Of a DNA stretch of 64,000 nt, positions 10,233 to 21,004 are shown piece after piece. The notes beneath the pieces are model-generated. The model was given only the letters and a program-made list of their open reading frames with translations, was not told where the DNA came from and searched no databases. The stretch lies in assembly GCA_030765045.1 (NCBI GenBank), contig CM060961.1:31603305-31667304 (forward strand), written 5' to 3'. Position numbers and translations under genes: made by a program. The DNA comes from Tenodera sinensis (taxonomy: Eukaryota > Arthropoda > Insecta > Mantodea > Mantidae). Each line of letters opens with the position of its first letter. The stretch's first letter is position 1.

Positions 10233-11554
10233 ATAGTCGATAAGTTGTCATGCATGTATCTTAATGAATAAATCAATATTGAATCTTAGGACCCTGCTCC
10301 TCATAACTCCACCATAATGATTAGCCATCCCAGCTTTTGTAGCATTTCTGAGTGTGGGAAATGTACACCAAATGATAATTTTCTGAATTTGGCCAACCTA
10401 CATTATGTGGGTATTGTAATGTTAAAATATTCTGTAAATCCTGTAAAAGCAGAACTTTCTGAATATTAATGCTTTTGCTCCTCATTTCTCATCCAGCTTT
10501 TAAGCATAGGTATATAGAGGTAGAACTGGAACTTAAACACCAACAGTAAGTTTGTTGGCATAAATAAATAATAATAGGTATATAGCTCCATGGTAGGTAA
10601 TCTTTTGAATTTGCTTTATCCAAGTAATTTGTTTGATGTTGAAAGAAAATACTTTTAACTCTAGTTACATGCATGGTCACTTTGTCTACTTCAGCTTACA
10701 TTTTACTTCTAGCTGTTGTAGCACTTGTAATTTTAGGTTCATCATTTTCAGTTTTACACCTATAAAATATACACCTTTATTTCTATAACTTAGTGGTTAT
10801 TTAATGTTTATACACTATGGTAGGCCTATAGTTTTCCAAATGAGCCTTTCTCACAGAGTTAAACTGAGTGAACAAACTCTTTTTGTTTCAGACAGGAGCT
10901 TTTAATATTTTGGCTTATCTGGTACCTATAAGCTGTTATGTTTTCAAGGGGAGACAGCTAAAATAATGTATAAATGAGAAAATGTAAAATAAAATTTTCT
11001 AATGGAGCTGAAACTGTTTTATTAAATTATTATCCAAACTACCTGACTAGGACATCTAATGTTACACCATTATTTGACTGTTTGGTGGAACGACGACCTT
11101 GTCTGTTTATTTCTTTAACTACAAGAATGACTAATCAGCAGTTTGTGTTGCAGAGGTCAATCAAACTCTCATTACACCTACTCTCATTACATATTACTGG
11201 CATTTGCTTTTCCTTGTTAGTTGTCCAATATTGCTTTGAAATTGCAAATAATATGTTACTACTTCTCACAAACAGGAATATGATCTGCAAAATCCACGGG
11301 ATTTGTAAGAAGTGCATCATCTACCTTGTGATGATGATGCCTTACATGTGTATGACAATTTGTATGAATTGGATGAGTCCAATTCTGAAGATAAACTGAA
11401 AATGAGACCTTTAGCTTCAGAAACTGACCATAAATAAGAGAATGAAAGTAACCTATGTCACAATAACATTCATCACTGCTACCGTTACTGCCACTGCCAC
11501 TGCTATGACTGCATTTGTTAATATTTTATTGTTGTGTGTGATAGGTATGCTACT
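10233..11554. other. unassigned DNA with a small SINE scrap
   Basis: At about 10520-10580 lie two pieces of the family-4 SINE 3' region in opposite orientations (GAGGTAGAACTGGAACTTAA, then AACAGTAAGTTTGTTGGCAT). A 141-codon frame at 10974-11399 has low-complexity composition and no motif I recognise, and I do not call it a gene. Confidence 0.4.
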
Positions 11555-11975
11555 TTTTTTACTTTCTCTACTGGTAAGCAGAAGGAAGTATTGTATTCCA
11601 CCCAAAAATTCGATGTTGAGATTTCACCGGAAATATATGTTTTGAGACCCCCTGAATCCAAAAAAAGCATTTTTAGAAAAAGGTCCATGTGTATGTGTGT
11701 GTCTGCCAGGCTGTGGACAGCATAACACAAAAATGAAAAGTCGTTTGAAAACCAAAGTTGGTATTTAAGTTTAATGTCTTTCAAGGATGCAACACAAAGA
11801 TTTTGAAGAAAATAGCCCCACCCTAAACTACCCTTTACATGGAAAATTTTTCGAAAATGTTGATTTTCTTGATAATGGCTCTATCGATTTTGATTAAAGT
11901 GGCATATGTTTAAAATATTTGTATGTCAAATGAAATGTATATTTAGTCATGTGAGTGTAATACATGAGATTTTTT
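11555..11975 (+). repeat. GTm family copy with internal deletion
   Basis: The head through the CATATGTTTAAAAT block is present, then the sequence jumps directly to the tail AGTCATGTGAGTGTAATACA. The simple-repeat site holds only a short GTGTATGTGTGTG. Confidence 0.8.
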
Positions 11976-12734
11976 TTCCTGTCCTTGACATTTTTTATGA
12001 ACTTATGGGCTTTATTACCATCTGTCTTATAATCCATTTCTTCTAAGAAATTATTAAAGTGATTCTTTTAGCAGTATTAATTTCTTTTTTTAGTGAGACA
12101 CATTTCTTTTGCCATATTTGTGTACCCAATATGTCTGGTGCAGTTTTTATAACTAAGCTTCGTTGGGTCTTTGAGCCTTTGGAATCTTTGTGATCTCGGG
12201 TCGTGGTAACGGATGGAATGAAAAATCACACAATGTTTCTTCACCACAATGTATTATTTTATTAACACTTTTTCTATATTTTACATTAAAATAAATCCTC
12301 CTAGCACCATTTTGAATGATTTAAAACCTTTCCACTTTTTCACTTAGTGGAACTAATGCGTGATGAAAGTCTGGTAAACGTTCTACAATGTTCACACGTT
12401 ACATCAACACGTCCTTACACCTTGAATATATACACGCTAGTGGGAAGAGTCTGACGTCACCTCACATGATACTACCTTTTTCGTATACATCCGCGTATGC
12501 GTCCATCAAATAGTTCCTTCTTGTTAGGGAAGCGATCCCTAACCATCCTCCCTTCGCTTTTATTATGGAACACATATAATTCTAATATTTATACATATAT
12601 ATTAAAATTAAATATGGAAATATTTATGATGTCTTTAACAAACTTAGTTGTTCGTAACAATGAACATTATTAACACGTTTTCGTCATTTAACCATCTCAT
12701 ACCAACATCAAAAAACAAATTACACTTTTAACAA
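11976..12734. other. unassigned DNA
   Basis: No gene is visible. Some less AT-rich sequence at 12130-12560 resembles an old transposon end or untranslated region, but I cannot name it. Confidence 0.35.
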
Positions 12735-13544
12735 ATATTCACATAAACGATTTTCTTTTGGAGTCTTCCAATATTCTGTCTCATGTCTTTTGTTTGTTCA
12801 GCTGTATTTCTAGCTATATCTCTTTCCTTTTTCAGTTCTTCTAACTGGGGATTCCAAAAGGGTTTGAAAGTTTTTATTCTTCCCAAGGAATATGTTTTTT
12901 TACGGTTTCTAGAATGGCCTTACAGAAATTTTTGTTCATATGATCTGGTTGGTCATGCAGCTGTAAGTTTGTTCTTTAAATTTATTTTCCAGTTCAATTT
13001 TATATTTATTCGACTTTGCTTTTTTGAAGTTCAAATACAGATTCATGTGATGTTGACTGACATTTGTATTGTCTAGTTTTATATTGGCAAACAACTCTGT
13101 GACCAGAACTTGGATCTTCTATAACTTGTGTTTTAATCTTTGAAGCAATATCTGTTGTAGCTAACAAGAGGTCTGGGTTACTGCTTGCCCCAGAGTAATG
13201 TATGGAGGTTGTGGGATCTTCTTTATTATAAATCAGTTCAAAGGTTATGGTATTCAAAAATTCTTCCATTATCTTCCCTGTAGAATCCACTTTTTGATAA
13301 CCCCATCTTTTGGAATGGGCATTGAAATCCCCAATTATGATCATTTTATTTAATTGGTCAATAAGTGAAAGATCTGCTTCATTCCTGGGAGGTTTGCAAA
13401 CACTGTATAAATGTAGATCTGTTTTTTAATCTCAAAAATTTAGCTTTAGTAATCCAGATTTATCTGTGATATCCATCTCTTTAACAATTTGAAAGGAGGA
13501 TTTAATGTTCTTTTTGACTTCAACTAATATTCCACTACTTATCT
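12735..13544 (-). pseudogene. LINE endonuclease-domain fragment (I/R1/Jockey type)
   Basis: The minus strand reads as the second half of the AP-type endonuclease of a non-LTR retrotransposon plus the start of the linker before reverse transcriptase. Motifs are IIIGDFNAHSKRWGY (catalytic D and N, around 13300-13343), an NPDLLLATTDIASKI segment, and SGHRVV in place of the usual SDH. After a stop near 13006 comes FWNPQLEELKKERDIAR, typical of the linker. Upstream, EVKKNIKSSF and CKPPRNEADLSLIDQL continue the domain through two stops. Both ends are truncated; the 5' end abuts a GTm copy. Confidence 0.75.
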
Positions 13545-13721
13545 ATTTTTACTTTCTCTACTGGTAAGTAGGGTATTGTATTCCACCCAAAAATTTGATG
13601 TTGAAGTTTCACCAGAAATATGTTTTGAGACTGAATCCAAAAAAAGCATTTTTAGAAAAAGGTGTGTGTGTGTGTGCGTGCGCGTGCGTGCATCTATGAA
13701 CAGCATAACTCTTCTTCTTTC
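13545..13721 (+). repeat. GTm family fragment, head end
   Basis: Head TTTTTACTTTCTCTACTGG through the simple-repeat site (GTGTGTGTGTGCGTGCGCG) to ATGAACAGCATAACTC. It stops abruptly and is followed by an inverted tail fragment. Confidence 0.8.
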
Positions 13722-13903
13722 TTTCTCTACTCTTGTACTAACCATTCTTACAAACTCTTATTCCTCTATCTTCTTCGTGTTAATTGAGATAAATATTTGC
13801 AGAAATTATCTTATTGCTTATTTCCTTGTAGGTGCAAGGGGAATATGGGAATACAGTAGGCTTTGTGCGATAGTCAAATCTTTTAAAGCTTTGACATTTT
13901 CTA
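13722..13903 (-). repeat. GTm family fragment, tail end
   Basis: It begins CTTTCTCTACTCTTGTAC, the inverted tail, and runs through CCTTGTAGGTGCAAGGGGAA to TCTTTTAAAGCTTTGA. With the preceding fragment it forms an inverted head/tail pair. Confidence 0.8.
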
Positions 13904-13945
13904 CATAGCATTTATTTTGTTTGAACCAGTGATATACGACTGCCT

Positions 13946-14205
13946 AATAGGTAAAGAAGATATTACATTCCATAAAAAAAGCTGGATATATAGATTTCAT
14001 TGAAAATACAAGTTTTGAGGATCCCGAATTAAAAACAAGCCTACTGTATTCTAATATTCCTCTTGCACCTACAAGGGAATAAGCAATAAGGTAATTTGTA
14101 CAAATGTTTATCTCAACTAACATGAAGAAGATATAGGAATAAGAATTTGTAAGAATGGTTAGTACAAGAGTAGAGAAAGTCATGTGAGTGCAACACATTA
14201 GATTT
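13946..14205 (+). repeat. GTm family copy, internally deleted
   Basis: A diverged head block (GTAAAGAAGATATTACATTC) joins directly to the tail block beginning CCTACTGTATTCTAATATTC and ending AGTAGAGAAAGTCATGTGAG. The simple-repeat core is missing. Confidence 0.75.
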
Positions 14206-14506
14206 TTTAATTTCCTGTTATCATTACAGTCCAAGATAACATAATTTGAGGAGCATTTAGCAAAAGTCAATAAATGCATAAAAGTATTTCAGGAAATGCT
14301 TTTTATTTTACAATGTACATAGTAGGTAGAAAAGGTATTGCATTCTACCCAAAAATTAATGCTGATATTTTACCATAATTTAGTGCTTGAGGTTCCCCTG
14401 AATTAAAAAAAAAGCATTTCAGAAAAGTGTGTGTGCATGCAAGCATGTGTGTGTATATGTGCATGCGTGTATGTATGTGTGCGTGCGTCTATGAACAGCA
14501 TAACTC

Positions 14507-14905
14507 TTCTTCTTTACTGATTACGCTCTCTGTATGATTATCTTCTCTGTATGAAGGAATGACACCTTCTAGGACTTACAAGCCTCTGCCTAGAGACAGA
14601 TCCCTGTCGAGGAGCAGAGGAACCTATGGATCTGACAGAATAAAGACCTGCAAGCGGCTGGCTGGCCAAGCACCAGGTATGAGAGTGAGGAAGAGGATGG
14701 TATGAAATGCAAGTGAAATGGATGAAGGGAAAATTGATGATGAAGCAGTTGGTCGAATGAGTGGTGGGGGAAACCAGAGAAACCAGAGAAAACCTATTTA
14801 GATACCACTTTGTACACCATGAATACCACATGTGGGTCCATGGGATTGAACCCGGGCCACCTTGGTGATAGGCGAATGGTCCAACCACTTGGCTACAGCG
14901 CTGCC
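14507..14905 (-). mobile_element. SINE, family 1 (tRNA-derived), with 13-bp target duplication
   Basis: On the minus strand the tRNA-like head has box A (TAGCCAAGTGGTTGGACC) and box B (GGTTCAATCCC), followed by the family body (GGACCCACATGTGGTATTCA and TACCTGGTGCTTGGC). It is flanked by AACAGCATAACTC at 14494-14506 and 14906-14918, which duplicates GTm sequence. The SINE therefore inserted into an existing GTm copy. Confidence 0.92.
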
Positions 14906-15020
14906 AACAGCATAACTCAAGAACAAATACTCGGATAAATATGGAACTTGGTATTTAAGTTCAGTATCTTACAAAGATGTGACACAAGGATTTTTATGAA
15001 AATCTCTAACCCCAAACTAC

Positions 15021-15353
15021 TCTTGTTGTCCTCCGTGGTCTAGGGTAACATGCTAGCCTTTGGCTCCCAAGGTTCAAATCCAGTGAAGGGTGATGGAATT
15101 TTTTTGGGTGTAAAACTCCTTAGCATGGCTTCCTTTGGAAGAGAAGTAAAACTGGTGGTCCCATGTTATCATATATTTATGGCAAGTGAAAGAACTTCAA
15201 GCCTGATAAAGAGGTCTCTAAGCAAAATTAAGTGGTCTTTCACGCCCAACAGAGAGTGGGATGCTGAAAACCATAACAGTTAAAGAGCGTCCATAAATAA
15301 ATATGCACACACACACAAACACATGAAAAAATAAATGAATGAATGAATGGACT
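15021..15353 (+). mobile_element. SINE (tRNA-derived) with GAAT tail and 9-bp duplication
   Basis: The head CTCCGTGGTCTAGGGTAACA resembles box A and AAGGTTCAAATCC resembles box B. The 3' end is a GAATGAATGAATGG tail. CCAAACTAC occurs at 15012-15020 and 15354-15362. It lies inside the same GTm copy as the previous SINE. Confidence 0.85.
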
Positions 15354-15478
15354 CCAAACTACCCTTTCTTTATATGGAAGTTTTTTTAAATTATTTGTTT
15401 TCTCAAAGAATGAATAAACTCCAAAGTGACCTTTCTTTACATGGAAGTTTTTTGAAATTATATGTTTTCTCAAAAATG
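15352..15478 (+). repeat. imperfect 63-bp tandem duplication
   Basis: The unit from about 15352 to 15415 (ACTCCAAACTACCCTTTC through TTGTTTTCTCAAA) is repeated at about 15416-15478. The second unit also begins with GAATGAATAA, which looks like the SINE tail, so the duplication happened after the SINE arrived. Confidence 0.65.
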
Positions 15479-15540
15479 GCTTTAACAATTTTGGTTGAAA
15501 TACCATACATTAAAGATATTTATATTACAATATCTTGAGA

Positions 15541-16645
15541 GATGGCCAACAGGGTACACTTAAACACTTAGAAGAATGGCAACCATGCAGAGAATATCCT
15601 GTGAGATCACCAGAACCTATCATCATGTATTAGTACTAACTTAATCTGCCATCAAAAAGGAATTTACAGGAATTTGCTATGAATGTGTTAGAATAGTTAA
15701 GACATTCTCAAAAAATTTAAAATTACTATAATGTGGGAATATAGAGAAATGTATGTCTGGACTTATAAAATGCCTGTGTAGCAAGGCCTACTACTCTGTT
15801 CAAGAATTTATGAATTATGGACAACAAATAAGTTACTAAGATATCTTTCTTTTTATAATTACTTATTCATAGCATTGCTAATAAATCGTGTTGAATATCT
15901 TAATGATATTCAGTTTTTTCCATTTTTATCTCATCAGTTCATTTCTATGTATCTTCTTAATGTAACTGTCTATTTGCTGACAACACATTTTCCATAATGA
16001 CTTTGCTCTCTTTACAAATTATGGATATAATTCATGATGATTGTGTATGTTCCTGCAGCCACAGACAAATAACTATACTGAATATAATTATGTAGAGAGA
16101 TTTGTCCAAAGCTACAGGATTAAAAAACAAATATTTAGTTTCTCATTAAATCTTTTAGGTTTTTAATTAGAAAATTGCTCTAAAATATGATTTTTGTATG
16201 TTAATTATGAAAAACCTTCTGCCCAGGAACTACCTATTCTTTATTACTTTCTTAAGCCATACTAGCATGGGAAAGCATGCAACTGTTCAAAATGCAAAAC
16301 AGGATTTTAAAATCATGGCTAACGAAAAAGACAGGCAACAGCACAATCTGCAGTGACATAATTCTCCTAGTCTAGTCATGGTCCAACGAAGTAAAACCAC
16401 AATCACCTAATACATCCATATTCTAAACAACCAAAAAATTGCTTACTGAATTCATATGAAAGATACAGTTTTATCATGATGGTATACAATGTTAACCATG
16501 TATCACAGTATCATTACTATTTAACTCCAATTCACGCCGCAGCCTGTCTTTTTCATTAGCCACAATAAAAATAATACATGGACCAGTACGTTCGGATGGT
16601 AAGAAAATTTTCACAGAGCTATCAGTATTAGCTCTACTGTGCATA
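15541..16645. other. unassigned AT-rich DNA
   Basis: No gene, repeat family or RNA recognised in about 1.1 kb. Confidence 0.4.
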
Positions 16646-16835
16646 TACAGGGTGTCCCAAAAAACACAGACAATGCTTAGTATACATATTGTGTGGGATG
16701 GCAAACTGATTGGTTTTCAAATAGGAGTCCCTGTTTGGAAATGTACGGTTTGAACGCTGTAGTGCATTAAAGTGTAAGATGGATGTATCTTTGCATTTTG
16801 TCAATAATAAACTCAACATTGAGCTGTCTACATTA

Positions 16836-17100
16836 TAAACTGGCTTCGAACTGTGTACCTCCTACATAATTGCAGAGCTTATATCGGCGGTGGTGAGCCT
16901 CATGCACATGTCCCAATATGTGTGATTGTCTTTGAAGGTTTTCAATTGCTCCTTGGACTTGAGGCATAAGGCCCTCTGCTGATATTACAGGAGTGTCATA
17001 CACCATACTCTTCATACAACTCCACAGAAAATAGTTGAGAGGTGTCAGATCTGGTGATCGTGCTGGCCATGGAACTGATCCACCTCTACCAATCCATCAA
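16836..17100 (-). pseudogene. transposase C-terminal fragment
   Basis: Reading through one in-frame stop: RWIGRGGSVPWPARSPDLTP, then a long helical stretch VQGAIENLQRQSHILGHVHE and HHRRYKLCNYVGGTQFE. It matches the third catalytic block and C-terminal tail of arthropod IS630/mariner-like transposases. The N-terminal DNA-binding domain and the first two catalytic acidic residues are absent. Confidence 0.75.
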
Positions 17101-17294
17101 TTTGGATATGTGATGAGGTGATTCCGCACATTTATATCAAGTGTGCTGAAGCTCATGTTGACCATTTCCACAGCTGTGTACTGGTACATGTCACACTGCT
17201 GTTAAAAACTTTACTGTAGTGGAAACTGCACAAGTAATGCAGTAGGATGTGCACCAAGGACTCTATGGAGGCATTTAGCACATGCGCAGGTCTA

Positions 17295-17443
17295 AATATC
17301 ATAGAATAAATAATTCAAATTATTGGTTTAATATCAATTATTATAATATTAATTTCATTTGTAGTAATAATACTTACAAATTTTTTATAAAAAAAAATAT
17401 TGAAGATCAAGAAAAAAGTTCTCCTTTTGAATGTGGATTTGAT
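17295..17443 (+). pseudogene. nuclear mitochondrial insertion (ND3, 5' part)
   Basis: About 145 bases translate, with mitochondrial ATA as Met and one frameshift in an A-run, as the N-terminal half of NADH dehydrogenase subunit 3: a hydrophobic QIIGLISIIIILISFVV segment followed by EDQEKSSPFECGFDP, the near-invariant ND3 loop of arthropods. It is embedded in the mariner-like element and ends exactly where transposon-like sequence resumes (GGAATGTTATT). The A+T content also suits a mitochondrial origin. Non-functional in the nucleus. Confidence 0.85.
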
Positions 17444-17689
17444 CCAGGAATGTTATTATACTCAAGTCATTCATCCCAGTACACAGATAGCTAAAGGATT
17501 GCATACCTTCCATATTAAGATGCCAAAACAAATGTTAAAAAATTGTCACAAGCGTTTGTTTTCACACTACAGCACTCTCCAGCATCCAAGCCGTGCATTT
17601 CTGGATTCGGAGTCCTATTTAAAAACCAACCAAATTGCCATCCCAAACAACATACTAACGTTGTTGGTGTTTTTTTGGGACACCCAGTA

Positions 17690-18724
17690 TATACTACTCA
17701 ATCTCCTTTATACACTAAAATGTTGATCTCCTCATAGGAAACTCAGCCTGCATGATCACAGTACAAGAACATGTGGTAACTTACATTTTAACTTGTTACC
17801 AGATCTCTTAAATCTCTATCGCATCAAGGTATTAATTAGTACTGTCATCTTCCAAGTAATGATAAAGAATTTCATCACAAAAAAATTAAGGCAGCTGTGA
17901 AAAATATTCTCTTAAGAAATTTACTATGCACTGTAAACGATTATGTGAGTATAAAATTCTAGTTTTCAAGTTATGTAAATTGCAGTAAATAAGTCATCAA
18001 TCTGCTTATCTATAATTAAAGTATAAACCATCACATTCAGTTAAATTTATAGCACTGAACCTTAGTTAACTATTTAAGAGATACTGCACTAATGAACTTG
18101 ATTGTTTCATGAATCTTGTACATCTGATAGATTCACTTCTGCTCAAAAGGAAGACTGACAACTGCCTTCAAGACCAAGGTTAGCCTCAATTGTATTTAAT
18201 TTTCCTTTTTTTATTGATCACTTTGTGAAACAGTATATATAGAAATGCAATCAGCTGTTCAGTATGTATTACATTTGCATTTTGACAAAGCGATAAATTC
18301 ATTGTATTTCTTAAGGTGAATAAATTCTATACTATTCTATTCTGTTCCATTCTATTTTACCCAAATCCTCTGGTAGGCCCAAACCACAGATTCAGTATAG
18401 AGGTGTACAGGTCCAAAATATGACTCTGGGCATATCGATGATCCTCTGATTACTCCACATTTATTTCAATCATACAAGCTTAGATACAACAGTATGTTAA
18501 CTTCTAGAGAGAAAACCTCAATCATTCATATTTGGTGTAATGTAAACATAAAACTCTCAGCCACTCATTTTAAAGTGACAAAATTCACATTTAGTAAACT
18601 AATACAGTTCACCTTCAGGGTTGTAACTTACAAGATAAAGTGCTTGAATTACTTAAATGAATAAGAAGTATACCTTTTAGGTTTGCTTGCTACTGCTGAG
18701 CACCTGGTAAGCGTTGTTCGTCTG
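17690..18724. other. unassigned AT-rich DNA
   Basis: No gene or repeat is recognised. A short run of ATTCTAT-type words occurs at 18330-18358. Confidence 0.4.
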
Positions 18725-18870
18725 CTCATGTGTCTGTGAATTGGAAAACACAAAAATAAAATATGCATATGATAATTTGGTAAAGGTGATTTTGAAGAAT
18801 ATCCCTTCACCCTTAATTACTCTTCACAGGAATAATTCAATGTTTTTTATTTTCTCAAAAATGACTCTAG
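18725..18870 (+). repeat. GTm family fragment, diverged
   Basis: CTGTGAATTGGAAAACAC, TTGAAGAATATCCCTTCACC and TTTTCTCAAAAATGACTCTA correspond to the middle blocks of GTm. A family-1 SINE follows immediately. Confidence 0.6.
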
Positions 18871-19043
18871 TTGGTGCTGTGGACGAGTGGTTAGACCATT
18901 CGTCTACCACCTAAGTGGCCCGGGTTAGATCTCAGGGACTGCATGTGGAATTTGTGGTGCACAAAGCGGCATCTGTGCGGGTTTTTTCCAGGTTTTCTGG
19001 TTTCCCCCCATCACTCATTCCACCAATTGCTCCATAATCACTA
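18871..19043 (+). mobile_element. SINE, family 1, 3' part missing
   Basis: Box A GGACGAGTGGTTAGACC and a weakened box B (GGTTAGATCTC) precede the body through CACCAATTGCTCC. It is cut at about 19043, where TAGGGACAGGAATTATATG, the apparent end of a hAT element, begins. Confidence 0.8.
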
Positions 19044-20850
19044 GGGACAGGAATTATATGCTCTTATAATCCCTTTAATATGCATGCACTTATGCAGTGT
19101 AAACTTTCAAAATATGCACATAAATATGCCCATATAAAATATTCAAACATCATTAAGACAAAAAAAAATCAAGATTTAAGTCAATTTTTAAGAAATCTGT
19201 AAATTAAAACATTGCAGAAACCAAACAAATAATTTAATTTGGCAAAATTTATCATTTATATTAAAGGGTCAGAATATATTTTCCTTATAATTATAAGAAA
19301 AGATAAAAACAGTGAGTACTCACATTTAGTCTCAACTTCTTTTTTGTTGCAGTTTGTGATCACCAAATGTTTTACATTTTACATTGTTAGCTGCCTACTG
19401 TTGCTCCTTAAGATATCTTTATAATGGGAAAAACTTCTTTCACCTCACAGGATGATAGAGTGTATACACAAAAACTGCTATTTGATTAACTCTGAGTGAC
19501 TTTTAACTAGACTATTGGGAATGTTTCCCTGTTAAGATTTCTTCAATCTCACACATTTGTTCATATCCTGGCTTTTTTGAAACAATACTACATGCTTTTT
19601 CTTTCACTACATTGCCAAAGGTTCCATGTACTGAATTCAATTTCGAGATTGTGGTTTTGAATGCACTTAACGACTGGGACAACTTACTGTGGTGGGTTTC
19701 CAAAGAAGTTATGGCAGATGGAAGATGAGAGAAATATGCAGATGTATAGAAAGGTACTTTTTACTTCTGGGTTCCTTAATATATCTTGGGCCATTTTAAT
19801 TGATTCAGAATTTTTGGAATCAAATGTATTCACTACATTCCTGACTGTTTCCAAATATTCGGTGTAATAGAGAACAGCACATAACCATATTCCCCAATGC
19901 GTTATAATAGGTTCTGGTGGAAGTGGGACATTCAGTGCAGTTGCTTTGAAAGCTTATTTTCTATATGGTGCTTTAACAAACACTTTCTTTATGGAAGATA
20001 CCAGCTTATTTACAAGTGGGAAATTTGCACAAATTGTTTCTGAAACCCAATGTAAACCATGTGCAAGACAAGTAAAATGTATCATATTTGAAAATATAAC
20101 TTTTAGAGCAGTGCCAGCTTTTATCATTTAACTTGCAGCATCAGTTACAAAGAATAATACAAGCTTGTACTGAATACCGTCAGAACATAGAAAGTTCAAT
20201 GAATCAATAACAAATTTGGATATGGAAGAGCAATTTGTAGCACCAAGTTGTTCTATCACATGAAGAAATGGGGTGTTTGGTTCATTTTTGTGGAGAGACC
20301 CACCAATAAAATTTGCAATAAACCAACCTTCACTGTCCTGCATTTCGTTGACTGACACCTACACAAAATGATCTCCAATGTGTTCTCTAATATTTTTAAT
20401 TGTAAGATTGTAACACCTCAACATAATTTTTGTGAAGAGTAGATTGGTCTGGCACTTTACACTTAGTATACTGCTGAACAAAATTTCTGAGTATGGGATT
20501 GATGAGTTTCCACTATGGAATGTCTGTTGCTAAAAATGCTTCACATAAATCAAAGGAGAAGTGTGAAAAATTACTGTCTGAAAATTCACTAAACAGTTTT
20601 TGAACAGGGACACTTTTTGTGGATTTAAGTTTGATATTATCTTTGTGTTTAATAGTATTCAAATGTTGAAGTATTAGAAAATGCTTTTCATAATTGAGCA
20701 TTTTCTCACATGCTCCACAAGACAAAATTCTACCATCTGTAGCTATCAAATCTGTTTCAAACTGGCGTTGATATCCCTGTGACCTACCTTTGTCACTTAC
20801 TTTTACTTTCGGTATGATTCTATGAAAACAAAATCTTTATAGAAGTTATA
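19044..20850 (-). mobile_element. hAT element remnant (CGGBP1-like class)
   Basis: Its apparent left end TAGGGACAGGA interrupts the family-1 SINE. The subterminal 19070-19140 region has several AATATGC/ATATGC words, as expected of transposase-binding repeats. It contains the decayed transposase described separately. I could not find a matching right terminal repeat or the rest of the SINE, so the right boundary is approximate. Confidence 0.6.
19335..20830 (-). pseudogene. CGGBP1-like hAT transposase pseudogene
   Basis: The minus strand reads as a nearly complete hAT-related transposase of the CGG-binding-protein-1-like class common in insects. In order: a BED-like zinc finger (SCGACEKML, then QHLNTIKHKD, about 20630-20715); EAFLATDIP; LINPILRNFVQQYT; VSVNEMQDSEGWFIANFIGG; VLFFVTDAAS; FTCLAHGLHWVSETICANFP; IITHWGIWLCAVLYYTEY; and a C-terminal dimerisation block FSHYKDILRSNSRQLTM near 19350-19420. 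I count several in-frame stops and at least one frameshift, including TGG to TAG just before VSVNEM. The protein cannot be made from one frame. Confidence 0.85.
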
Positions 20851-21004
20851 CTCCACTGACCTCGTCTCAACTCACAAATGATGAAATAAGGAATTATTGT
20901 AATTTGTGAACCTGCTGTCAAATTTCAAAAGTGAATTTCTAAAACAAACTATAAAGTAACACTTGAATATTTTGAAATTCATTCCTTTAATATTATATAG
21001 TTTA

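Larger units (their letters stand above)
14318..15540 (+). repeat. GTm family copy split by two nested SINEs
   Basis: The head part (14318-14506) includes a GTGTGTGCATGCAAGCATG-type tract. The element resumes at 14906 after the first SINE, reads CAAACTAC at 15013-15020, and resumes again at 15354 after a second SINE. Both SINEs are bracketed by target-site duplications. It ends by decay after the CATACATTAAAGATAT block. Confidence 0.85.
16648..17687 (-). mobile_element. mariner/IS630-like transposon with long inverted repeats
   Basis: The ends are CAGGGTGTCCCAAAAAAC (left) and, inverted, CTGGGTGTCCCAAAAAAA (right), each flanked by TA (16646-16647 and 17688-17689), the target of this superfamily. 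The inverted similarity continues inward for about 140 bp. The minus strand at about 16836-17100 encodes a transposase C-terminus with ARSPDLTPLNYFLWSCMK and VYDTP, as in insect IS630/mariner relatives. Most of the transposase is missing, and a mitochondrial fragment lies within. Non-functional. Confidence 0.85.

Noticed and set aside
10974..11399. 141-codon frame as a gene
   Set aside because: Low-complexity Met/Leu/Cys-rich composition, no motif, no homologous-looking segment and AT-rich surroundings.
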